From contig OZ242023.1 in the NCBI GenBank assembly GCA_965204915.1, positions 2,604,001-2,668,000 of the forward strand: a stretch of DNA of 64,000 bases, read 5' to 3'. Within the stretch, counting starts at the first letter, position 1; the number at the start of each line of letters is the position of its first letter. A model generated the notes under the pieces. That model worked only from the letters and a program-made list of their open reading frames with translations, made no database searches and was not told the origin of the DNA. A program made the translations under genes and the position numbers. Of this stretch, positions 50,890-58,511 are shown piece by piece. The DNA comes from HK1 sp965204915 (GTDB lineage Bacteria > Pseudomonadota > Gammaproteobacteria > HK1).

Positions 50890-52013
50890 TGGCGAAGATG
50901 ATCAAGTTCGACCTGCCGATCGACGGAGTGAAGGTCGCTACCCTCGACGATCTCCGGGATCACTTTACCACCGAGACCATCGGGCATTTCCGTTCCGGGT
51001 TGCTGGCAAGATGGCTGCGGTCCCGAAGCATGAGCCGCGAGCTGGCGGCCGTCGAGGCACTAACGGTGGGCGATGATGCCGCCGTTCTGAAGGAGCTGTG
51101 CCGAATATTCGAGGTGGAAGCCGACGATGACGCCATAGCGGCGGCCATCGCGGAGGCAACGGGCGTTCCTGGAATACGTCCTGACCAAATGCCGAAGAAA
51201 CGGGCACGGAATCCCGGCGACACCTTCCGGGACTGCCCCGAATGTCCGGAGCTGGTGGTTGTCCCGGCGGGGAGCTTCATGATGGGTTCGCCTGTTGGGG
51301 AAAGAGGCCGGTTTATTAATGAAGGCCCATTGCATGATGTGAGGATTGACTACCCGTTGGCGGTAGGTGTGTACGCGGTGACGTTTGATGAGTGGGATGC
51401 GTGCGTGTCGGATGGGGGATGTGGCGGGTACCGTCCTGGTGACAAGGACCGGGGCCGGGGAACCGACCGAGGCTGGGCGTCCCTCGCGAGCGCCGGCGCC
51501 CCGGGCGGCAAGGGCTGGGGCCGGGGAACCCGTCCAGTCATCAACGTGAGTTGGGAAGACGCGCAAATGTACGTGAAGTGGCTGTCCTGGAAGACGGGGA
51601 AGGGGTATCGGTTGTTAAGCGAGTCGGAGTGGGAGTACGTGGCGCGAGCGGGGACGAGGACGCGATACTGGTGGGGGGACGGGATTGACCGGAACCGTGC
51701 GAACTGCAATGAATGCGGGAGCCGTTGGGACAACAAGCGGACGGCGCCGGTGGGTTCGTTCTCTGCGAATGAGTTTGGTCTGTATGACGTGCACGGGAAC
51801 GTGCAGGAGTGGGTGGAGGATTGCTGGAACGATAGTTACGACGGAGCGCCGATGGACGGGAGTGCATGGGAGTCGGGAGGTTGGCGGGTGCTGCGCGGCG
51901 GCTCCTGGAACAACAAACCCCGGAAGCTCCGCTCCGCCCACCGCGACAGGAACACCTCCGGCAGCCGGGGAGGCGGCTTCGGGTTTCGGGTTGCCCGGAC
52001 GCTCACGCCTTGA
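50889..52013 (+). CDS. FGE-sulfatase (formylglycine-generating enzyme) domain protein with DGR-type variable C-terminus
   Basis: 374 residues. An N-terminal alpha-helical region of about 95 residues (KFDLPIDGVKVATLDDLRDH, then a basic LARWLRSRSM helix) precedes an FGE fold: PAGSFMMGS, INVSWEDAQMYVKWLS, LLSESEWEYVARAG, YDVHGNVQEWVEDC and RGGSWNN. The extreme C-terminus has eight codons of the NNC type at 51939 (His), 51945 (Asp), 51951 (Asn), 51960 (Gly), 51963 (Ser), 51972 (Gly), 51975 (Gly) and 51978 (Phe), the pattern expected when an AAC template is mutated at A by a diversity-generating retroelement. A 30-base direct repeat inserts about 20 residues near 190. It overlaps the SIR2-like gene by one base (TGATG). 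No reverse transcriptase is in the window. Confidence 0.75.
   Translation: MAKMIKFDLPIDGVKVATLDDLRDHFTTETIGHFRSGLLARWLRSRSMSRELAAVEALTVGDDAAVLKELCRIFEVEADDDAIAAAIAEATGVPGIRPDQMPKKRARNPGDTFRDCPECPELVVVPAGSFMMGSPVGERGRFINEGPLHDVRIDYPLAVGVYAVTFDEWDACVSDGGCGGYRPGDKDRGRGTDRGWASLASAGAPGGKGWGRGTRPVINVSWEDAQMYVKWLSWKTGKGYRLLSESEWEYVARAGTRTRYWWGDGIDRNRANCNECGSRWDNKRTAPVGSFSANEFGLYDVHGNVQEWVEDCWNDSYDGAPMDGSAWESGGWRVLRGGSWNNKPRKLRSAHRDRNTSGSRGGGFGFRVARTLTP
51438..51535. repeat. Direct repeat within the FGE-domain gene
   Basis: GACAAGGACCGGGGCCGGGG near 51440 and GGCAAGGGCTGGGGCCGGGG near 51507 are the ends of a roughly 67-base duplication with divergence, which adds about 20 residues (GRGTDRGWASLASAGAPGGK) between two otherwise adjacent parts of the fold. 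Confidence 0.6.
51900..52013 (+). other. Candidate DGR variable region
   Basis: The last 37 codons of the FGE-domain gene. Between the invariant RGGSWNN and the invariant RVARTLTP, the codons CAC, GAC, AAC, GGC, AGC, GGC, GGC and TTC all end in C and differ at the first two bases, as produced by A-specific mutagenesis of AAC in a template repeat. The flanks end in a GC-rich stretch after the last mutable codon. No template repeat is found in this window. Confidence 0.6.
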
Positions 52014-52410
52014 ATCTTTACCTCTTTACCTCGGGGCAGGGGACGCCAGCCCATAAGCACCGACTTGTTTTTCGCGTCAGTCATCGAAGTACTCCGGCAA
52101 TGGAGGGAGGCGACGGCAAGGCGATTCAGCCAATGCCCCGGAGATGTCGATCCATTCGCCCGGCATCCGCGTCAACGCCACCGGGGCTCGATGCTTCGTC
52201 GGCGCCCGGACCCTGGATGGGCGTGAGCTTGAAGAAGCCACGAGCCGACGACGGGAATCGCATTCCGGTAGCATTCTCCCCGAACATCTCATACCCACCA
52301 CGGGGTCAGCCCGAGCGACACCGGCAGGCCGCGTCGGTCCGCCCCCGGCTTGGTTGCTGCGCTTTCTGCCCGCCGTCCATGACTCCAACACCACGATGGG
52401 GTGAACGCGA
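52014..52410. other. Intergenic region between the FGE gene and the AAA+ gene
   Basis: About 400 bases. Starts with TTTACCTCTTTACCTC, a short direct repeat that sits where the initiation-of-mutagenic-homology site would lie in a DGR. A minus-strand frame (52077-52433) ends in a plausible-looking EWIDISGALAESP stretch but has no homology I can support. No promoter is clear. Confidence 0.4.
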
Positions 52411-53910
52411 ATGACGAACCTGCGGCAATCCATGCGCTCATGCGTGGAGTCCTTTTACCCCATCCTCTACCTCGTCACCTTCGAGGAAGAGAAAGGGGAC
52501 GCCCTGATCGGCGATCTTGCCGACGGCCGGAAGATCCTGGAATGGAACATGGCGCGCGGCTGCGTGCGTTTCGACACCAAGGCGCCCCTGACCCCCACCT
52601 ACATGGACCTGCCCGCCGCTCTGGAGAACTGGCTGGACCAGGAGCTGGACAACCATTTCCTGATCATCAGGAACGCGCACTTGGCCTTGCGGGACGCCCC
52701 GCTGGCGATCTCCCGGCTGAAGGCGCTGGTGCGCAGGATGGTTCATGACGACGGCACCGTCGCAACCATCTTCCTGGTGTCGTCGCAGTCCTGTGTGCCT
52801 CCGGAGCTCGAGAACTTCATCACGGTGTTCGATCAAACCCCACCGGAGGAGGAAGAAATCTCGCGGCTCATCCACGACCATGCCTCGGATTACGGCTATG
52901 ACGTGGATGAAGAAGTGGCCGACAAGCTGATCCTGGCGCTTCGCGGCTTGAGCGAGTACGAGATCACTCGTTTGTTGAACCGGGGATTCCAGCGGGACGG
53001 CGCCATCGGCGCCGATGACATCGCTTTGGTGATCGAGGAGAAGAAGCAGATCGTCCGCAAGAGCGGCATTCTGGAAATGGTATCGGTGACCGGCGGGATG
53101 GATACCGTCGGTGGTCTGGAGGCGCTGAAGGCGTGGTTGGAACGCAAGGCCGCGATCATGGGAGACCTCCCCGCAGCCCGCGCCTTCGGCGTCGAAACCC
53201 CCCGGGGGGCGATGATCGCCGGCATGCCGGGCTGCGGCAAGTCGCTGACCGCCAAGGCCGCCTCGGTGCTGTTCGGGCTTCCCCTGTTGCGGCTGGACAT
53301 CGGCGCGCTGATGGGCAGGTACGTCGGCGACAGTGAGGCGAACATGCGCCGCGCGCTGAGGCTGGCCGAGACCGTCAGCCCTTGCGTTCTGTGGGTGGAC
53401 GAGCTGGAGAAAGCCTTCACCGGCATCGGCGGCGGCAGCACCGGCGCCGGCTCCGAGATCACCAGCCGCCTGTTCGGCTACTTCCTGACCTGGATGCAGG
53501 AGAACACCAAGCCGGTGTTCGTGCTCGCCACCGCCAACGATGTGTCCGCCCTGCCGCCCGAGCTTCTGCGCAAGGGCCGCTTCGACGAAATCTTCTACGT
53601 CGATTTCCCGAACCAGAGCGAACGCGCCGAGATCCTGGAGGTGCATCTCCGGAAGCGCAAGAAGGACGGCTCCCGGATCGACGTGCAACAACTGGCGCGT
53701 AAGACCGACGGGTTTTCAGGAGCCGATCTGGAAGGCATCGTCAAGGACTCCGTCGAGCAGGCTTTCCTTGACGGCAAAGCCGACCTCAAGACCTCTCATT
53801 TGCTCGACTCGATGGAGAAGAACAAGCCTCATGCCATGATGATGAAGGACAGGACGGAGAAATATCGCAAGAAATTCAAGGAGATGGGGTTCAGAAGCGC
53901 CTCGGGTTGA
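52411..53910 (+). CDS. AAA+ ATPase, Ycf46-like
   Basis: 499 residues. N-terminal about 230 residues are a degenerate ATPase-like domain (YPILYLVTFEEEKGDALI, then DNHFLIIRNAHLAL). The C-terminal AAA+ module has Walker A GMPGCGKSLTAKA at about 272-284, Walker B VLWVDELEKA at about 326-335, and a sensor region FVLATANDVSALPPELLRKG followed by RFDEIFYVDFP, as in FtsH- and Ycf46-type ATPases. Ycf46 homologues remodel proteins. It is co-directional with the FGE gene but about 400 bases later. ATG at 52411; no strong ribosome binding site. Confidence 0.8.
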   Translation: MTNLRQSMRSCVESFYPILYLVTFEEEKGDALIGDLADGRKILEWNMARGCVRFDTKAPLTPTYMDLPAALENWLDQELDNHFLIIRNAHLALRDAPLAISRLKALVRRMVHDDGTVATIFLVSSQSCVPPELENFITVFDQTPPEEEEISRLIHDHASDYGYDVDEEVADKLILALRGLSEYEITRLLNRGFQRDGAIGADDIALVIEEKKQIVRKSGILEMVSVTGGMDTVGGLEALKAWLERKAAIMGDLPAARAFGVETPRGAMIAGMPGCGKSLTAKAASVLFGLPLLRLDIGALMGRYVGDSEANMRRALRLAETVSPCVLWVDELEKAFTGIGGGSTGAGSEITSRLFGYFLTWMQENTKPVFVLATANDVSALPPELLRKGRFDEIFYVDFPNQSERAEILEVHLRKRKKDGSRIDVQQLARKTDGFSGADLEGIVKDSVEQAFLDGKADLKTSHLLDSMEKNKPHAMMMKDRTEKYRKKFKEMGFRSASG

Positions 53911-53978
53911 GACAATGCGAGCGGGCCGGCGGTACCCCAAACCGCATATCCAAACCGATCTGTTGTGGGGGCGAGGGC

Positions 53979-54203
53979 ATGGACTACCGAAAGCTGATTA
54001 CCATCGAGCCTGGGAAAAGGGCGGGGAAGCCCTGCATCAGGGGGATGAGGATCACGGTCTATGACGTTCTCGATTATCTGGCCTCCGGAATGACCCATCA
54101 GGAAATCCTCGATGAGTTTCCTTACCTGCGCGAAGAGGACATTCTGGCCTGCCTGAGCTACGCGGCTGACCGGGAGCGCACCACGTTGGCCGGCATGGGG
54201 TGA
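53979..54203 (+). CDS. DUF433 antitoxin
   Basis: 74 residues. The DUF433 fold (ITIEPGKRAGKPCIRGMRIT, then YDVLDYLASGMTHQEILDEF and FPYLREEDILACLSYAADRE) is a winged helix-turn-helix found in VapB-like antitoxins. It would bind and silence a DUF5615 or PIN toxin. The toxin gene that should follow begins at 54200 with an ATGA overlap but is truncated. GCGAGGG precedes the ATG. Confidence 0.85.
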   Translation: MDYRKLITIEPGKRAGKPCIRGMRITVYDVLDYLASGMTHQEILDEFPYLREEDILACLSYAADRERTTLAGMG

Positions 54204-54241
54204 AATTGCTGTCCGACCAGAACTTGCCGCCTCGTTTGGGT
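54200..54241 (+). pseudogene. Truncated DUF5615-type toxin gene
   Basis: Starts as MKLLSDQNLPPRL, the highly conserved N-terminus of DUF5615 PIN-like toxins, which pair with DUF433 antitoxins. After about 13 residues the homology ends abruptly and the sequence continues into the 3' end of the next gene on the other strand. About 90 percent of the toxin is missing, so the pair is now an antitoxin without a toxin. Confidence 0.75.
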
Positions 54242-54272
54242 GGGGTCTGGAGCGTTTTCGCCGGCCGATGCG

Positions 54273-55946
54273 CTACAGCGTCCACACGGCCACCTTGCGG
54301 CCATCGTGCAAGCGCTCACTTCGAGCCTCTTCGCCTCCGCGCCGCCGCTCGCTTCCATCCGCCTCGCCCTCGCCCTCGCCGTCCCGGCGGTCCTCCGCGC
54401 CTTCGCCACCCCGGCGCTCCTCGCTACGGCGGTCCATCACCACCAGATGCCCTTCCTTCGCACCGCACTGCGCCATGTACTCCAACGTCTGCTTCACCCC
54501 CTTCTCCACCGTCCACGCGAGGCTCTTGCGGTCCGAGTCCCGCAACACCTTGCACTCCACCACGAACCGCTCCCACAGATCCGAGGGCTGCCCCGCCTCC
54601 CGCGGCCACAGCACCAGCAGATCCGTCCGGCCCCGCCCCAACCCGTACTCCCGCTCGATGCGCCCGCCCCCGTTCACCACCCGTTGCAGGTACGACTGCA
54701 AGATGAGCTGCGGCGCCGCCTCCCGGTACGCCCCCAGATGGCCCAGCCAGTGCTCCGCGTGCTCCCCGAAGAACGTGCGGAATGCCGTGAGCAGCTTCGT
54801 CATGTTCAAGCCGCCGTCGTCGTCCACGTACCATCTCGCCTGGATGTCCAGGCTGCTTTGCAGGACGTAGCCCAGCTCGCGCGGCACCACCTCCCGGTAA
54901 ATCGGGTTCGCGATGCGCGGCGGGTCGGCGGCGGCGATGAGGCCCAGGTCGCGCACGTATTCCAGGTCGCGGCCGTCGTGCTGCACCTCCCCGCCGCTCA
55001 GCATGGGCTCGACCACCTGCCGGACCCGCTCCTCCTCCAGCTTGTGCGCCAACTGGTCCAGATGCGTGCGCCGCGAGAGGATCAACTCCTCCCGTGCGGC
55101 GTAGACGTCGTCCACTTCGATGGTGCGCGAGCGGTCCCGTCCTGCCTTGTTGTCGAAGCACGCCCCCGCGCACAGCGCGTTCACCAGCCACGGCTGGCCT
55201 CGGGTCTGCGTCCACACCGCCTCCTGCGCCGCCGCCGTGAACCGCTGACCGGTCTCCTCGGTGTGCTGCGCCATCAGCGCCCGCGTCTCCGCTTCCGTGA
55301 AGTCGCCCATGCGCAGCGACTTCGCCGCCACGTTGAAGGGACTGCCGCCGGCGATGACCTCGCCGGTGCTCGACCGGATGCGGTAGTCGCGGATGTCGCG
55401 CACCCCGCACAGCACCACGCTCTGCGGGAAGCCCTCCGGGCGTTGCGGGTAGCCGGCGCGGAGCTGGCGCAGCACCGAGAGCAGGGTGTCGCCGACCAGG
55501 GAGTCGATCTCGTCCACCAGCAGCACCAGCGGCACCGGGTCGGCCCGGCACCAGCGGGCGAGCAGCACGTTGAGGGCGCTTTCCGGCCCTATCGACGCCA
55601 GGATGTCCTGCCACATACCGCCGGAGTAGTCGTCGCCCAGCCCCCGTGCATTCTCGGCCAGGATCCCCAGAATGGCGCGCACGCCGCGCGCCACGTCGTC
55701 ACGCGCCACCTGGCCGACCTCGACGTTCACGTCCACGCAACGGAAGCTACCCACTTCGCCGCTGTTGAGCAGGTCGCGGAGCGCGATGAGCGCCGAGGTC
55801 TTGCCGGTCTGGCGCGGCGCATGCAGCACGAAGTACTGCTTGGCCCGAATCAGCCCCAGCAGCTCTTCCACGCCCATCCGGTCCAGCGGCGGGATGGCGT
55901 AGTGGTCGTCCGGGCGCACCGGCCCCGCGGTGTTGAAGAAGCGCAT
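54273..55946 (-). CDS. AAA-family ATPase with C-terminal nuclease-like domain
   Basis: 557 residues from the ATG at 55944-55946. Walker A APRQTGKTS at about 44-52 and Walker B VPLVLLVDEIDSL at about 122-134 mark a STAND/ORC-like ATPase (AAA_14 type). The middle is a helical winged region, and near residue 480 there is ERFVVECKVLRD, an ExK pattern as in PD-(D/E)XK nucleases. The tail carries low-complexity charged repeats (GGEGAEDRRDGEGEGEADG at about 515-535) before a conserved-looking end (GRKVAVWTL). It could be a solitary defence or mobile-element ATPase. It ends 31 bases from the truncated toxin. Upstream frames to 56114 are not homologous. Confidence 0.7.
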   Translation of the reverse strand: MRFFNTAGPVRPDDHYAIPPLDRMGVEELLGLIRAKQYFVLHAPRQTGKTSALIALRDLLNSGEVGSFRCVDVNVEVGQVARDDVARGVRAILGILAENARGLGDDYSGGMWQDILASIGPESALNVLLARWCRADPVPLVLLVDEIDSLVGDTLLSVLRQLRAGYPQRPEGFPQSVVLCGVRDIRDYRIRSSTGEVIAGGSPFNVAAKSLRMGDFTEAETRALMAQHTEETGQRFTAAAQEAVWTQTRGQPWLVNALCAGACFDNKAGRDRSRTIEVDDVYAAREELILSRRTHLDQLAHKLEEERVRQVVEPMLSGGEVQHDGRDLEYVRDLGLIAAADPPRIANPIYREVVPRELGYVLQSSLDIQARWYVDDDGGLNMTKLLTAFRTFFGEHAEHWLGHLGAYREAAPQLILQSYLQRVVNGGGRIEREYGLGRGRTDLLVLWPREAGQPSDLWERFVVECKVLRDSDRKSLAWTVEKGVKQTLEYMAQCGAKEGHLVVMDRRSEERRGGEGAEDRRDGEGEGEADGSERRRGGEEARSERLHDGRKVAVWTL

Positions 55947-56052
55947 GGGTCGATTATGGCACTTGCCGCGCACTACTGCCGAACGGCTTCCAAGGGGATG
56001 AGCGGCGGCGGAGTGGAAATCCGGGAGGTGGCCGTAGCGCCCGTCGGCGAAT

Positions 56053-56061
56053 ATCGGGTGC
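56053..56061. repeat. Target site duplication, left copy
   Basis: ATCGGGTGC immediately left of the IS, duplicated exactly at 57726-57734. Confidence 0.85.
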
Positions 56062-57725
56062 CAGCGATTTCCGCTAACTCCCGAAGCTGCATGTGAGGGG
56101 GATTTGCGGGGCATCGAAAAATAGTTTCTCGCAGACTTTCAGAGCATTGGAGGCCATAATTGGAGCGATTCCACAGATGGAGCTCCAATGATGGGACGCG
56201 AGGCGAAGTTTCGCAAGACGCTGTCGATGCCGGGGCTGCTGGCGCAGATGCGGCGCTGCTTCGAGGGGGTCGAGGACGAGGTGGCGGGCCGTGGGCTGAG
56301 CTTGGCGGACTGTCTGATGTCGGGGTTGGCGATATTCTCGTTGAAGTACCCGTCGCTGCTGCAATTCGAGCAGGACGCCCGGGGTCTGGGGGAGTCGGCG
56401 CACGAGCCGCGGCGGGAGAACCTGCGCAGTCTGTTCGGGGTGGAGCGGGCGCCGTCGGACGTGCGGCTGCGCGAGCGTCTGGATGAGGTGGACCCGAGGG
56501 AGCTGCGTGCGCCGTTCAAGCGGCTGTTTGCGCGGGCGCAGCGCGGCGGAGCGCTGGCGGGGTTCGAGTGGCTGGAGGGTCGGTACTTGCTGTCGGTGGA
56601 CGGGACGGGGCACTTCTCGTCGTCGAAGGTGCATTGCGCGAACTGCTGCGAGAGGCGTCACAAGGACGGGACGACGACGTATTACCATCAATCGCTGTGC
56701 GCGGTGCTGGTCCATCCGCAGCGCCGGGAGGTGGTGCCGGTGGTGGCGCCGGAGGCGATAGTGAAGTCGGATGGGCGGAAGAAGAACGACTGCGAGAGGA
56801 GAGCGGCGAAGCGTCTGTTGACGGAGCTGCGGCGTGAGCACCCGCACTTGGCGCTGGTGGTGGTAGAGGACGGATTGGCGTCGAACGGGCCGCATATCCG
56901 GCTGTTGAAGGAGTTGGACATGCGGTTCGTGCTGGGGGCGAAGCCGGGCGACCACAAGGCGCTGTTCGAGTGGGTGGAGCAGTTGGAGGCGCATCCGCCG
57001 GCGGACCCGGCGAGGCGGGTGGTGGGTTGGGAGACGGTGGACGGCGACGGCACGACGCACTGCTTTCGGTGGCTCAACGGTGTGCCGCTCAACGACACGC
57101 ACTTTGATTTGGAGGTGAACTTCCTTGACTACCGGGAGAGGAGGCGCAATGGCAAGGAGAGGCGTTTCTCGTGGGTCACGGACCTGCGGGTCGAGCCGTG
57201 CAATGCGATGAAGCTGATGCGCGCCGGGCGGGCGCGCTGGCGCATCGAGAACGAGACGTTCAACACCCTGAAGAATCAAGGCTACGAGTTCGAGCACAAC
57301 TTCGGCCACGGCAAGAAGAACCTGGCGACGGTGTTTGCGGCGCTGATGATGCTGGCGTTCGCCATCGACCAGGTTCAGAAGATGTGCTGTGCGCTGTTCC
57401 GGGCGGCGCTGGCGAGGAAGAAGCGGGCGAAGTACTTCTGGGAGGACTTGCGCGCGCTGTTCATGAGCTACCGGCTCCCGGATTGGGAGACGTTGTACCG
57501 GGCGTTGGCCTTCGGACACCATGCGCCGGTGCCGGTGGCGCACGACACGTCGTAGGCTCGGCGCCGGGCCGCGTCGCGCTCGCAACCGCCTTGCCGCTTC
57601 AGGGAATCGACATCGCCGCCCGTTGCATCCGGCCCAAGGCCGGAGGGGAGGTGTTGTCCCTCGCACTCGGCGCCCGAGGGCTCTGCCGGCTCACCGGATA
57701 TCCGGACCCTTAGCGGAAATCGCTG
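56062..57725 (+). mobile_element. Complete insertion sequence with perfect 16-base terminal inverted repeats
   Basis: 1,664 bases. The left end CAGCGATTTCCGCTAA (56062-56077) is the exact reverse complement of the right end TTAGCGGAAATCGCTG (57710-57725). A 9-base target duplication (ATCGGGTGC) flanks it, so insertion was recent and the element looks intact. It carries one transposase gene and interrupts a small gene. Length and duplication size fit the IS4-type superfamily. Confidence 0.9.
56188..57555 (+). CDS. IS4-superfamily DDE transposase
   Basis: 455 residues. Catalytic DDE candidates: Asp138 in LLSVDGTGHFSS, Asp228 in VVVEDGLASNG, and Glu354 or Glu356 in RWRIENETFNTLKN, which is the 'R..IE..F..LK' pattern of IS4-like enzymes. 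A CCERRHKDGTTTYYHQSLC stretch near 153-171 suggests a zinc or DNA-binding insertion. It has an uninterrupted reading frame, consistent with an active element. The ATG at 56188 is followed by a second ATG. Confidence 0.85.
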   Translation: MMGREAKFRKTLSMPGLLAQMRRCFEGVEDEVAGRGLSLADCLMSGLAIFSLKYPSLLQFEQDARGLGESAHEPRRENLRSLFGVERAPSDVRLRERLDEVDPRELRAPFKRLFARAQRGGALAGFEWLEGRYLLSVDGTGHFSSSKVHCANCCERRHKDGTTTYYHQSLCAVLVHPQRREVVPVVAPEAIVKSDGRKKNDCERRAAKRLLTELRREHPHLALVVVEDGLASNGPHIRLLKELDMRFVLGAKPGDHKALFEWVEQLEAHPPADPARRVVGWETVDGDGTTHCFRWLNGVPLNDTHFDLEVNFLDYRERRRNGKERRFSWVTDLRVEPCNAMKLMRAGRARWRIENETFNTLKNQGYEFEHNFGHGKKNLATVFAALMMLAFAIDQVQKMCCALFRAALARKKRAKYFWEDLRALFMSYRLPDWETLYRALAFGHHAPVPVAHDTS

Positions 57726-57734
57726 ATCGGGTGC
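57726..57734. repeat. Target site duplication, right copy
   Basis: ATCGGGTGC immediately right of the IS, matching 56053-56061. Confidence 0.85.
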
Positions 57735-58000
57735 TCTACAACTTCTATTCCAATGAACAGGGGGGTAGGATCGGCGATGAACCTGCCGTCAGGGCGGTGT
57801 ACGTCATCGCGAGGGTTGCTGCCCGCTCGACGAGAGGAGCCTGACCAGCGCAGGCCGCGACAATGCGAATGCGGAGCGGGTGGCAATAGTGACGGTACAG
57901 GACGACGGCAGTGTCGGGATTTCCCAGCGGTAGCGCTCTCGGAGCCGATGTCTCCGAGCAGCGGCGGTAGCGCCCGCTCGCCGCGGAGGGCTTCCCCGTC

Positions 58001-58501
58001 ATGGCCCGGCTCCGGATCCTCCACTTCCCCGACCCGCGCCTGCGCCGACGCGCAGAGCCGGTCGGCATCGTCGACGACGGCATCAGGAAGCTGATCGACG
58101 ACATGTTCGAGACGATGTACGAGGCGCCCGGAATCGGACTCGCTGCGCCCCAGGTGGATGTCGCGATGCGGGTGATCACCATCGACCTCTCGAAGGACAG
58201 GAACGAGCCGCTCTGCCTCGTCGATCCCGAGATCCGATGGGCGGAAGGCGAGATGGAGTACGAGGAGGGGTGCCTCTCCGTACCCGGCGTCTACGACATG
58301 GTGAAACGCGCGGAAAGGGTCCGGGTGTCCGCCACCGACCGGGACGGGCAAGCCCGTGAAATCGAGGCCGAAGGGCTGCTCGCCGCCTGCATCCAGCACG
58401 AGATCGACCATCTCGACGGCCGCCTGTTCGTCGACCACCTCTCCCGGCTCAAGCGGCAACGCATCCGAAAGAAGGCGGAAAAGGCCCTGCGGCAAGCGTG
58501 A
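58001..58501 (+). CDS. def: Peptide deformylase
   Basis: 166 residues. Removes the formyl group from the N-terminal Met of new proteins. The three family motifs are present: GIGLAAPQV at about 45-53, EEGCLSVPG with the metal-binding Cys at about 91, and QHEIDHLDG with the two His ligands at about 133. It is the first gene of def-fmt-rsmB and is separated from the IS by about 270 bases. ATG at 58001. Confidence 0.95.
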   Translation: MARLRILHFPDPRLRRRAEPVGIVDDGIRKLIDDMFETMYEAPGIGLAAPQVDVAMRVITIDLSKDRNEPLCLVDPEIRWAEGEMEYEEGCLSVPGVYDMVKRAERVRVSATDRDGQAREIEAEGLLAACIQHEIDHLDGRLFVDHLSRLKRQRIRKKAEKALRQA

Positions 58502-58511
58502 GCCCGCCCGG

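Larger units (their letters stand above)
55998..57844 (+). pseudogene. Small gene interrupted by the IS
   Basis: Joining 55998-56061 to 57735-57844 (one copy of the 9-base target duplication kept) gives an uninterrupted 57-residue frame: an N-terminus MSGGGVEIREVAVAPVGEY, then RVLYNFYSNEQGGRIGDEPA, ending RVAARSTRGA. The continuity across the insertion site supports a real gene. The VGEYRVLYNF part is loosely like the middle of ParE/RelE toxins, but the identity is not established. Confidence 0.5.

Noticed and set aside
52077..52433. A minus-strand frame of 118 codons between the FGE and AAA+ genes
   Set aside because: The ending looks protein-like, but most of it is compositionally biased and I cannot support a family. 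It might be a remnant.
42484..54241. A template repeat or reverse transcriptase for the FGE variable region
   Set aside because: I looked for a second copy of the RGGSWNN-coding segment with AAC codons, and for reverse transcriptase motifs, and saw neither in the window.
55998..57844. Naming the interrupted gene a ParE-type toxin
   Set aside because: Only a loose resemblance over about ten residues. The 57-residue frame does not contain a complete known fold.
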